DNA of 64,000 bases from Catellatospora vulcania (GTDB lineage: Bacteria > Actinomycetota > Actinomycetes > Mycobacteriales > Micromonosporaceae). The stretch lies in the NCBI RefSeq assembly GCF_009720385.1, contig NZ_WARX01000007.1, positions 124,001 through 188,000 on the forward strand. The letters run 5' to 3'. The number at the start of each line of letters is the position of its first letter. Position 1 is the first letter of the stretch. The notes beneath the pieces are model-generated. The model did no database searches. It saw only the letters and a list, made by a program, of their open reading frames with translations, and was not told where the DNA came from. Of the stretch, positions 41,731 through 50,500 are shown in pieces. A program made the translations under genes and the position numbers.

Positions 41731-43026
41731 TCAGCTCGCCAGCGTGAAGCCGGACTTCTTCATGTCGGCGACGGTCGCGTCATGCATCGCGCCCAGCGCG
41801 TCCGTGAAGGAGGACTTGTTCTGCAGCGCCTTGTCGAAGGCGTCCTTGTACGCGCTGTACGCGACGTTCACGTTGGGGCCGAAGGTGAAGCCCCGCGCGG
41901 TGCCGGCGATGTTGGTCGCCTGCTGCCAGAAGTCGGCCTGGTTGGTGAAGTACTCCGGCGCGGTGGTCATCAGAGCCTGGCCGCTCTTGGCCGCCGGGTA
42001 GATCGCGGCCTCCTTGATGAGCAGGTCCAGCGCCTTGGCGTCGGTGTTCAGCCAGGACGCGAACTGCGCCGCGGCCTGCTTGTGCTTGCTGCCCTCGGCG
42101 ATCGCGATGGACGAGCCGCCCCAGAAGCCGGAGTAGTTCTCCCCGGCGCTCCACTGCGGCAGCGGCGCGATGGCCCACTTGCCCTTGCCGTCGGGGGCAT
42201 TGCTGCTCAGCACACCCGGTGCCCAGACCGCCGACGCCCAGCTCAGGATCTTGCCGCCGTTGAGCGCCGCGTTCCACTCCGGCGTCCACGGGGCCTGCGT
42301 GTCGACGACGCCGTCCTTGGCCAGGCCGCCCCAGAAGTCGGCGACCTTCTTCGTCGCGTCGTCGTTGATGCCGACCTTCCAGGCCTCGCCGGTGATGGAC
42401 CACCACTGCGCGCCGGCCTGCTGCGACAGCCCGGCGAACCAGCCCGGGTCCTTGCTGGAGAAGCCGCCCAGGTAGACGGACTTGTCCTTGGCGTGCACGG
42501 TGCGGGCCGCGGCCGCGTACTCGTCCCAGGTCTTGGGGACCGCGATGCCGTACTTGGTGAACAGGTCGGTGCGGTAGTAGAACATCATCGGGCCGCTGTC
42601 CTGCGGCAGGCCGTAGACGCCGTCGGTGCCCAGGGTCACCAGGTTCCAGATGCCGTCGGAGAACTGGTCGCGCACTCCGGCGACCTCGCCCTTGATGTCG
42701 GCCACGGCCTCGGCGGCCACGAACGACGGCAGCATCTGGTACTCGGCCTGCACCAGGTCGGGCGCGTTGCCCGCCTTGGCCGCGGTCAGGAACTTCGCCG
42801 CCGCCTCGTCGCCGCCCGCCTGCTTGCTGACGGTGACCTTGATGTCGGGGTGCGCCGTGTTCCACACCGCCGCGATCTTGTCCATGTTGGGAGCCCACGT
42901 CCAGAACGTCAGCTCGACCGGGCCGGTCTCCTGCGGGGTCTGTTCCTGCCCACCGCCCGAACAGCCCGCTGCCAGGGCGCCGACCAGCATTGCGGACATC
43001 ACCATCCTGAGCCGCTTCGTACGCAT
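41731..43026 (-). CDS. sugar-binding lipoprotein of ABC importer (SBP_bac_1)
   Basis: 431 residues. Lipoprotein signal MRTKRLRMVMSAMLVGAL with lipobox LAAGC (Cys 22). The mature domain is a CUT1 binding protein: VELTFWTWAPNMDKIAAVW, PDLVQAEYQMLPSF, GLPQDSGPMMFYYRTDLF. The ATG follows GGAGGACCT. A perfect LacI-type operator lies 26 nt upstream at 43052-43067. Confidence 0.9.
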   Translation of the reverse strand: MRTKRLRMVMSAMLVGALAAGCSGGGQEQTPQETGPVELTFWTWAPNMDKIAAVWNTAHPDIKVTVSKQAGGDEAAAKFLTAAKAGNAPDLVQAEYQMLPSFVAAEAVADIKGEVAGVRDQFSDGIWNLVTLGTDGVYGLPQDSGPMMFYYRTDLFTKYGIAVPKTWDEYAAAARTVHAKDKSVYLGGFSSKDPGWFAGLSQQAGAQWWSITGEAWKVGINDDATKKVADFWGGLAKDGVVDTQAPWTPEWNAALNGGKILSWASAVWAPGVLSSNAPDGKGKWAIAPLPQWSAGENYSGFWGGSSIAIAEGSKHKQAAAQFASWLNTDAKALDLLIKEAAIYPAAKSGQALMTTAPEYFTNQADFWQQATNIAGTARGFTFGPNVNVAYSAYKDAFDKALQNKSSFTDALGAMHDATVADMKKSGFTLAS

Positions 43027-43051
43027 AGGTCCTCCGTCAAAGGCGAATTCT

Positions 43052-43067
43052 CTGTGAACGTTCACAG
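43052..43067. promoter_or_regulatory. LacI operator of the importer operon
   Basis: CTGTGAACGTTCACAG is a perfect 16-bp palindrome with the central CG expected of LacI-family sites. It lies just upstream of the SBP start. Confidence 0.85.
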
Positions 43068-43165
43068 TGCGGCACAGTGTGCTCGCCACGTAACCGACCC
43101 GTCAAGACCCCGTATCCGAGGCGTTACACGCCCCGCCCGCCGCCCGCCGCCCACCCCCCCCTCGG

Positions 43166-43228
43166 CGCAACTCTTAAAGACTTGGCCTGTCAGGGGATCG
43201 CCGATGCCGCGACTCTTTAAGAGTTGCG
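43166..43228. repeat. long inverted repeat between divergent promoters
   Basis: CGCAACTCTTAAAGA (43166-43180) and its exact reverse complement (43214-43228) have 15-bp arms with 33 nt between them. It is in the middle of the divergent SBP/GH42 intergenic region, away from the LacI operators. It could form a stem or be paired sites of a second regulator. Confidence 0.6.
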
Positions 43229-43294
43229 GCAGAGGGGCGGGCGGGGCGCGGTCGGCGACGGGAGGGTGCTTTGCGGGGGGCGGGCGGTCGGTTA

Positions 43295-43310
43295 CTGTGC
43301 ACGTTCACAG
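43295..43310. promoter_or_regulatory. LacI operator of the beta-galactosidase gene
   Basis: CTGTGCACGTTCACAG differs from the perfect operator at one position. It lies 26 nt before the GTG of the GH42 gene. Confidence 0.8.
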
Positions 43311-43336
43311 ACGTGCCGTGCTTGTCAGGGGGATTC

Positions 43337-45322
43337 GTGTCCGAGACCGAACATGTGGTGCCGCGCCTGCGCGGGCTGGCCTTCGGCGGCGACTACAACC
43401 CGGAGCAGTGGCCCCGTGAGGTGCAGGAAGAAGACGTCGCGCTGATGCGCGACGCCGGAGTCAACCTGGTCAGCCTCGGCATCTTCGCGTGGGCGCTGCT
43501 GGAACCGGAGCAGGGCCGCTACGAGTTCGGCTGGCTCGACGAGATCATCGACCGGCTGCACGCGGGCGGGGTCAGCGTCGACCTCGCCACGCCCAGCGCC
43601 GCCCCGCCCGCCTGGTTCGCCCGGAAGTACCCGCACACGCTGCCGGTCAACCGGGACGGCGTGCGCATCGGCTTCGGCAGCCGCGAGACCGCCTGCCCCA
43701 GCTCGCCCGAGTACCGCCACGCGACGGTTGAGCTGGCACACCGGCTCGCCGAGCACTACCGCGATCATCCCGGCGTGGTCATGTGGCACGTGCACAACGA
43801 GTACGGCGCGCCGCTCGGCGAGTGCTACTGCGAGGCCAGCGTGCAGGCGTTCCGCGGCTGGCTGCGCGAGACCTACCACGGCCTCGACGCGCTCAACGCC
43901 GCCTGGGGCACCACGTTCTGGAGCCAGCGTTACGGCGACTGGGACGAGATCGACGCGCCCCGCGCCAACCACACCGTGGTCAACCCGGCGCAGCGGCTCG
44001 ACTTCGCCCGCTTCAGCTCCGCGGAGAACCTGGCCTGCTTCACGGCGCAGCGTGACGTGATCCGCGCGGCCACCCCGCACCTGCCGGTCACCACGAACTT
44101 CATGGTCACCAACTGCAAGTCGATGGACCTGTGGCGCTGGGCGCCCGAGGTCGACGTGGTCTCCAACGACCACTACCTCAACGCCGATCAGCCCGACAAC
44201 CACATCGACCTGGCCATGGCCGCGGACCTGAGCCGCTCGCTGGGCGGCGGCCGGCCGTGGCTGCTGATGGAGCACTCCACGGGCGCGGTCAGCTGGCAGC
44301 CCCGCAACATCGCCAAGCGCCCGGGGGAGATGCGCCGCAACAGCCTCGCCCACGTGGCGCGCGGTTCGGACTCGGTGCTGTTCTTCCAGTGGCGGGCCTC
44401 GCGCGCCGGAGCGGAGAAGTTCCACTCGGCGATGCTGCCGCACGCCGGCACCGACTCGGACCTGTGGCGCGACGTGGTCGCGCTGGGCGGTGAGGTCGAC
44501 CGCCTTTCGGGGGTACGCGGCGCGCGGGTCGCCGCCGAGGTGGCCGTGGTCTGGGACTGGGAGTCCTGGTGGGCGCTGGACCTGGAGTGGCGGCCGAGCG
44601 TGGACCTGCGCTTCCGGGAGCGGGTCGAGGCGTACTACGCGGCGCTGTGGCGCGAGCACGCGACCGTCGACTTCGTGCACCCGGCGGCGGATCTTTCGGC
44701 GTACAAGCTGGTGGTTGCCCCTAGCGCTTACCTGCTCGGGGAGGCCTCGGCGAAGAACCTGCGGTGTTTCGTCGAGTCGGGCGGGCACCTGCTGGTGTCG
44801 TACTTCTCCGGGATCGTCGACGAGCACGACGCCGTACACCCGGGCGCGTACCCGGGGGTCCTGCGTGACGTGCTGGGGCTGTCCGTCGAGGAGTTCCACC
44901 CGCTGCGCGAGCACGAGACGGTCGCGCTGTCCGACGGGGGCACGGCCCGGGTCTGGTCGGAGCGGGTCCGCCCGGCGGGCGCGGTGACGGTGACCGGGTT
45001 CGCGGCGGGCCCCGACGCCGGGCATCCGGCGGTCACCCGACACGAGCTGGGCCGGGGCACCGCCTGGTACGTCGCCACCAGCGTGGACGGGCTGCGCCCG
45101 CTGCTGTCGCAGGCCCTCGACGCGGCCGGGGTGTCGCGCCCGCGCGGCCTGCCGGACAGCGTCGAGGCGGTGCGGCGCGGCGAGTACCTGTTCCTGTTGA
45201 ACCACGGCGACGAGCCGGTCACCGTGCCGGACGTGTCGGGCGTCGACCTGCTCGACGGGGCGGTCTTCGCCAGTGGGGGAACGGTCCCGCCGGGCGGCGT
45301 GCGGGTGATCGGCCCGGCGTAG
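43337..45322 (+). CDS. GH42 beta-galactosidase
   Basis: 661 residues, the normal GH42 length. It opens with LAFGGDYNPEQWP, a family signature. The acid/base glutamate is in WHVHNEYGAP (about 154) and the nucleophile in LLMEHSTGAVSW (about 312). The middle and C-terminal domains (trimerisation and beta domain) follow. No signal peptide, so it acts in the cytoplasm on imported galactooligosaccharides. The GTG start follows AGGGGGA. Controlled by the LacI site upstream. Confidence 0.92.
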   Translation: MSETEHVVPRLRGLAFGGDYNPEQWPREVQEEDVALMRDAGVNLVSLGIFAWALLEPEQGRYEFGWLDEIIDRLHAGGVSVDLATPSAAPPAWFARKYPHTLPVNRDGVRIGFGSRETACPSSPEYRHATVELAHRLAEHYRDHPGVVMWHVHNEYGAPLGECYCEASVQAFRGWLRETYHGLDALNAAWGTTFWSQRYGDWDEIDAPRANHTVVNPAQRLDFARFSSAENLACFTAQRDVIRAATPHLPVTTNFMVTNCKSMDLWRWAPEVDVVSNDHYLNADQPDNHIDLAMAADLSRSLGGGRPWLLMEHSTGAVSWQPRNIAKRPGEMRRNSLAHVARGSDSVLFFQWRASRAGAEKFHSAMLPHAGTDSDLWRDVVALGGEVDRLSGVRGARVAAEVAVVWDWESWWALDLEWRPSVDLRFRERVEAYYAALWREHATVDFVHPAADLSAYKLVVAPSAYLLGEASAKNLRCFVESGGHLLVSYFSGIVDEHDAVHPGAYPGVLRDVLGLSVEEFHPLREHETVALSDGGTARVWSERVRPAGAVTVTGFAAGPDAGHPAVTRHELGRGTAWYVATSVDGLRPLLSQALDAAGVSRPRGLPDSVEAVRRGEYLFLLNHGDEPVTVPDVSGVDLLDGAVFASGGTVPPGGVRVIGPA

Positions 45323-45360
45323 AGATGCCGGATGGATGTCCATGATGTTACCGATGTGTC

Positions 45361-45374
45361 TGTGAGCGTTCACA
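45361..45374. promoter_or_regulatory. LacI-type palindrome between convergent genes
   Basis: TGTGAGCGTTCACA matches the operator core with one change. It lies 39 nt after the GH42 stop and 71 nt after the end of the convergent GH53 gene, where no promoter is expected. It may be an auxiliary site that helps looping. Confidence 0.5.
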
Positions 45375-45405
45375 TACTCGCAACAGTCGCGTCGGCTGTC
45401 AACGG

Positions 45406-45441
45406 CGGCGTCGCCGGGTGCCCTACCACCCGGCGGCGTCG
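45406..45441. terminator. bidirectional terminator
   Basis: Arms 45406-45420 and 45427-45441 pair over 15 bp with two G-T wobbles around a 6-nt loop, between the convergent GH42 and GH53 genes. Confidence 0.75.
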
Positions 45442-45444
45442 CTC

Positions 45445-47001
45445 TTACATGGAGCCGTACACCGACATCGCGGTCAGCGCCCGCGAGCTGTAGTCGAACA
45501 GGGCCTGGTTCTCCCAGCCGTTGCCCGACGACGGGTTGGCGGGGTCCCAGCCCGAGCCGGCCTGCGCGGTCCACGCCGGCTCCCAGTAGAAGACGCCCAT
45601 GCCGCGGCCGTTCGGCACGTTCTTGACGATGTTCACCACGGCGGCGAACGCGTCCCGCTGTCCGGTCGCGCTCGCCGGGTAGCCGCAGGTGCTCGCCAGT
45701 GACGAGGTGAAGATGTTGGTCTCGCCGTCGTCCTGTGCCGTGGTGAAGCCGTACGCCGTCTCGGCCACGATGACCGGCTTGCCGTACCGGGACGCCATGT
45801 CGTTGAGGTTGGCCTGCAGCCCCGACAGCGGCCCGTGCCAGTAGCAGTAGAACGACGCCCCGATCACGTCGAACGGCACGCGGTACGCCACCGCCTGGTC
45901 GAACCACCAGCGGAAGGTGGCGTTGTCGCCGCCCTCGGCCAGGTGCAGCATCACCAGCGTCGAGGAGTTGACCGCCTTGACCGCGTTGACGCCCGACTTC
46001 AGCAGCTGCGACAGGTTGTCCCAGTTGGACGTGCTGCCGGTGGGCAGCAGCATGCCGGGGTTGATCTCGTTGCCGACCTGCACCATGTCCGCCGTGGTGC
46101 CCTGCGCCTTGAGCGCGTTGAGCACGTCGTAGGTGTGGTTGTAGACCGCGGTGTTCAGCTGGGCGAGGGAGTAGTTCGCCCACGCCGCCGGGGGCACCTG
46201 CTTGCCCGGGTCTGCCCACGAGTCGGAGTAGTGGAAGTCGACCAGCAGCTTCAGGCCCTGCGCCTTGATCCGCTGTGCCATGGTCAGCACCCGGGCCTTG
46301 TTGTTGTACCCGTCGGCCGGGTTCACCCACACCTTGAGCCGGGCGTAGTTCATGCCCGCGTTCTTCAGGATGGCGATGGCGTCGCCCTGCGTCCCGGAGC
46401 TGGTGTAGTACAGCGCGCCGAAGTCCTCGTTCTTCTTCAGCGACGACAGGTCACCACCCTTGACCTGCAGCGACGTGCCGCCGGTGGCGCCCTTGACGAA
46501 CGTCACGTCGTCCAGGTTGAGCCACTGGTTGGCGGCGGCGCTGGAGTAGACGCTCAGCGTGCACGACGTCGAGCTGACGTTGGCCGTCACCGACACCTGC
46601 ACCCAGGCGCTGGTGCTGGTCGGGATGTTGACCTGCGCCTGGGCGCCGCCGCAGTTCTTCATCGCCAGGTACGCCGCCGACTGCCCGCCGCCCGAGCGCA
46701 CCCACGCGCTCAGCGTGTACGAGCCGGTGCTCAGGCCGGTCAGCGTCTGGTATGTCTCGACGGTGTACGCCGAGGCCGACCAGTGCGTGCCGCGGTAGCT
46801 GCCGCTGCGCCCGCCCGCCTCGCTCTTCGACGCGGCCACCGTGCCCGACTCGGACCAGCCGGTCGGGGTCTGGCTCGCCCCGTTGGACTCGAACCCGGGG
46901 TTGGTGACCGTCGACGCCGCCGCGGCCGGCAGCGCGGGCGCGGCCAGCGCCGCCACCGCGGCGAGTGCCGCCGCGGCCAGCAGTGCCTTTGCTCTGTGCA
47001 T
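45445..47001 (-). CDS. secreted GH53 arabinogalactan endo-beta-1,4-galactanase
   Basis: 518 residues. Signal peptide about 1-29 (ends AAA). An N-terminal jelly-roll CBM (about 32-165; VTNPGFESNG...LNLDDVTFV) precedes the GH53 barrel (about 170-515). The acid/base Glu is in VQVGNEINPGMLLP and the nucleophile in VIVAETAYGFT. It cleaves beta-1,4-galactan outside the cell, supplying the ABC importer and GH42 enzyme. Two palindromes upstream (47026-47085) imply LacI control. Confidence 0.92.
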   Translation of the reverse strand: MHRAKALLAAAALAAVAALAAPALPAAAASTVTNPGFESNGASQTPTGWSESGTVAASKSEAGGRSGSYRGTHWSASAYTVETYQTLTGLSTGSYTLSAWVRSGGGQSAAYLAMKNCGGAQAQVNIPTSTSAWVQVSVTANVSSTSCTLSVYSSAAANQWLNLDDVTFVKGATGGTSLQVKGGDLSSLKKNEDFGALYYTSSGTQGDAIAILKNAGMNYARLKVWVNPADGYNNKARVLTMAQRIKAQGLKLLVDFHYSDSWADPGKQVPPAAWANYSLAQLNTAVYNHTYDVLNALKAQGTTADMVQVGNEINPGMLLPTGSTSNWDNLSQLLKSGVNAVKAVNSSTLVMLHLAEGGDNATFRWWFDQAVAYRVPFDVIGASFYCYWHGPLSGLQANLNDMASRYGKPVIVAETAYGFTTAQDDGETNIFTSSLASTCGYPASATGQRDAFAAVVNIVKNVPNGRGMGVFYWEPAWTAQAGSGWDPANPSSGNGWENQALFDYSSRALTAMSVYGSM

Positions 47002-47025
47002 GATTCCTCCTGATGTGTGAGTCGC

Positions 47026-47085
47026 TCACAGACACATCGGGGGAACATCCACAGCAGCCCGGGCGGCAGCTGTGAACGTTCACAG
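47026..47085. promoter_or_regulatory. two operator-like palindromes upstream of GH53
   Basis: CTGTGAACGTTCACAG (47070-47085) is identical to the importer operator. TGTGAGTCGCTCACA (47026-47040) has similar arms but an extra central base. Centres lie about 44 bp apart. Confidence 0.75.
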
Positions 47086-47140
47086 AAAACATCGACACGG
47101 GTACGTTGTCAAGAGCGGCGGCCCCGACCTGCGGTTCCAT

Positions 47141-47488
47141 TCAGGCGGTGTACGCCAGGGCCATCGAGGCGACGACCGGGCCCAGGTAGAGCAGCGGGAA
47201 CGGGACGTGCGAGTAGGACCGCGCCCGCAGCACGGTGATCACCGCGCCGGTGAAGTAGAGCACCAGCCCGATGCCCGCCAGCAGACCGACCACCGGCTCG
47301 AACAGCCCGGCCAGCAGACCCAGCGCCCCCGCGGCCTTGGCGACGCCGAGCCAGGTCCACCACGAACGGGGCACCCCGTACTCGGCCAGCGGCTCGACGA
47401 CCCACCTGGCCCCGGCGAGGACGGAGGCGGCGGAGAAGCCGACCCAGGCGGCGGCGAGGACGGTGACGACGGTGTGAGTGGTGGACAT
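47141..47488 (-). CDS. DoxX-like membrane protein
   Basis: 115 residues with four membrane helices: VVTVLAAAWVGFSAASVLAG, WWTWLGVAKAAGALGLLAG, VVGLLAGIGLVLYFTGAVI and LLYLGPVVASMALAY. This is the DoxX/DoxX-like layout. GAGGAG precedes the ATG. The function is unknown; related proteins join thiol-redox or quinone complexes. The truncated RHS frame begins less than 100 nt upstream on the other strand. Confidence 0.8.
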   Translation of the reverse strand: MSTTHTVVTVLAAAWVGFSAASVLAGARWVVEPLAEYGVPRSWWTWLGVAKAAGALGLLAGLFEPVVGLLAGIGLVLYFTGAVITVLRARSYSHVPFPLLYLGPVVASMALAYTA

Positions 47489-47566
47489 CAGGTGCTCCTC
47501 ATCGGGCTGTGAACTGCTCTTCACCGGTATGACTCGGCCCGCCACCCGTTTGTGACAGCGCGGTGA

Positions 47567-50500
47567 GATCTTGTCCGGACAGGCACAGCGTCCCTGCAGC
47601 AAGCAGCCGCCCGCGCCATCTCGTTCGTCGGCTACAACACCTTCGGCGAGCAGTCGGAGGTGAAGGACCCGAACGGCAACCGGACCACCATCGAGTTCGA
47701 CGCCGAAGGGCGCGAGACGGCGGTGCGGATGCCGGCGTACACCCCACCGGGCACCTCCACGCCGCTGAACCCCGTCGCCCGCACCGAATACGACGACGCC
47801 GGGCGCATCACCAAGAGCATCGACCCGTCGGGCATCGAGACCTGGCTGTACTACGACCAGCAGGACCGCATCTCGAAGCTGCGCACCCCGGCGCCCGACG
47901 GCGGCTACGCCTACACGCGGTACACCTACGACAAGAACAGCAACGTGCTGTCGACCACCGACCCGCTCGGTGCGGTCAGCTCGGCGACCTACGACTTCAT
48001 GGACCGTCGCAAGACGGCCACCGACGCCGGGACACACACCACCAACTACGAGTACAGTGCGGGCGGCTGGCTGTCGAAGGTCACCTCGCCGTCGGGCATC
48101 GTCAGCCGTACGCAGCACAACGCCGCCGGTCAGACCGAATTCGCCTGGGACGCCGCCGGCAAGCAGAGCACCGTCGAATACGACAAGGCCGGCCGCCCCC
48201 TGCGCACGATCAACCCGGACCTGTCGTACACCCGCGTCGAATACGACATGCTCAGCCAGGTCGTCGAGAAGCGGCTGCACGCCGCCGGCGGCGCGGAGCA
48301 GGTGCACACCTCGTCCAGGTACGACCGGGCAGGACGCCTCACCTCGGCGATCGACGGCCTGGGCCACACGACAGAATTCGGCTACGACGACACCGGCCTG
48401 CTCGTCCGCCAGTCCGAACCGATCAGCGCAGCCGATGCGATCGTGTCCACGTTCGGCTACGACCCGGCGGGCAACCGGACCCGGTTCACCAACGGCCGCG
48501 GCTACTCCTACGTCACCACCTATAACACCCTCGGCCTCGAAGAATCCACGATCGAGCCGACGACCACCGCATTCCCCAACCCCGCAGACCGCACCTACAC
48601 CAAGATCTACGACGGTGGCGGCCGCCTGGCCCAGCTTGTCGAGCCCGGCGGCGTGACGGTCGGCTTCGCCTACAACGCGGCCGGACAGCTCTCCGAGCAG
48701 ACCGGCACCGGTGCCGAAGCCGCCACCAAGACACGCACCATCACCTACGACGCCGCCGGTCGGGTGAAGGCCTTCTCCGGCGCGGGCGCCGCCGACAACA
48801 CCGTGGAGTACGACCCCCGCGGACTCGTCGCCTCGATCAGCGGGGCGGCCTCCGGCGACACCGCGTTCACCTACACCGCCGACGGGCAGCTCAAGACCCG
48901 CACCGACGCCGCAGGAAACACGGTCTACGAATACGACGGCGCGGGCCGCCTGCACGAGGTCACCAACGGCACGCTGAAGCAGACCTACGACTACGACGAC
49001 ATGTCGCGAGTCAAGCGGATCGACTACGGCACCGGCGGCGACTACCGGGTCCTCGACTACTACCCGACCCAGCGACTCAAGAGCGACAAGCTCTTCACCC
49101 TCGGTGGCGCCACGGTCGCCTCACTCGAATACGAGTGGGACGCCAACGGCAACCCCCTGAAGAAGACCACCACCGGGGTCAGCGGAGCCGCGACCAACGT
49201 CTACACCTACGACTGGGCCAACCGGCTCACCTCCTGGACCGCCACCCCGCAGGGCGGCAGCACCCAGCCGAGCGTGCAGTACGAATACGACAAGGCGGGC
49301 AACCGGACTCTCGCCGGTGCGAAGGTCTTCGCCTACGACGCCCGCAACCGCCTCACCTCAGCCGCGGGCGACCAGTACACGTACACCGCCCGGGGCACGC
49401 TGCGCACGGTCTACGACGGCACCAGCAGCACCACGTCGGCTGACGCCTTCGGGCAGATCCGAAGCCAGGCCGGTCCGGGCGGCACCCAGACCTACGACTA
49501 CGACGCACTCGGCCGGGCCATCCAGCCGGGTAAGAAGTTCACCGGCCTCGACAACGACCTTGCCGAGGACAGCACCGCCAAGTACGTCCGCGACCCGGCG
49601 AACCGCGTCATCGGCCAGAAGGACAACACCGGCGCGGGCAGCTACGCCTGGACCGACCTGCACGACGACGTCATCGCACAGTTCGGCGCGAGCGACACGA
49701 CCGTGACCCGCTCGGTCACCTACGACCCGTTCGGCGCCGTCATCGCCGGCGGCAACCTGGTCGGGTCGCTGGGTTACCAGTCGGAGTGGACCGACACGTC
49801 GACCGGCCGGGTCAACATGGCCGCACGGTGGTACAACACCGAGACCGGGCAGTTCGACTCCCGTGACACGGCCAGCAACAGCCCGTCGCCGTCGTCGGCC
49901 AACGCCAACCGGTACGCCTACGGCAACGCCAACCCGCTCGTGCACACCGACCCCAGCGGGCACGTGGCGACGGCCGTCGATCCCGGGTACACCAAGACCG
50001 AGGAGGAGGTGGAAGACCTCTGCGCGACGGATGCTTCGGCCGCGTCCATCTGCGGCGACAAAGCATCCGCGCCACCCCCGCCCTCGGGCGGCGGACCCAG
50101 CAACAACCCCGATGACGGGCCGCCCACGACGAAGGCCGAGATCGAGCGGCTCAAGGCCGAAATCGAAGCCGCCCAGAAGATGGCCAACAAGTCCTTCCTG
50201 GACGTGCTGATCGAGTGCGGCGTCGGGATCCTCCTGGACTTCCTCGGCATCACCGACATCATCAACTGCTTCACCAAGGGCGACCTGTGGGCATGTGCCG
50301 ACATGGTGATGGGCATCCTGCCGGTCAGCAAGCTCTTCACGATGGGCAAGAAGATCTTCAAGGCCGTCGATGCCGCCTTCTCCGCCTACAAGGCGTGGAA
50401 GAACGCCATCAAGGTCGCCGAACAGATCATCGAGCAGGGCAAGAGAGCTCTCGAGGCACTCGAGAAACTCAACGACATCGCCGACACCGTCAACACGCTC

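Noticed and set aside
43325-46330. 1001-residue minus-strand open frame opposite GH42
   Set aside because: It is Arg/Gly/Val-rich with no domain, and the + strand GH42 gene and the GH53 gene explain the region; it is a high-GC shadow.
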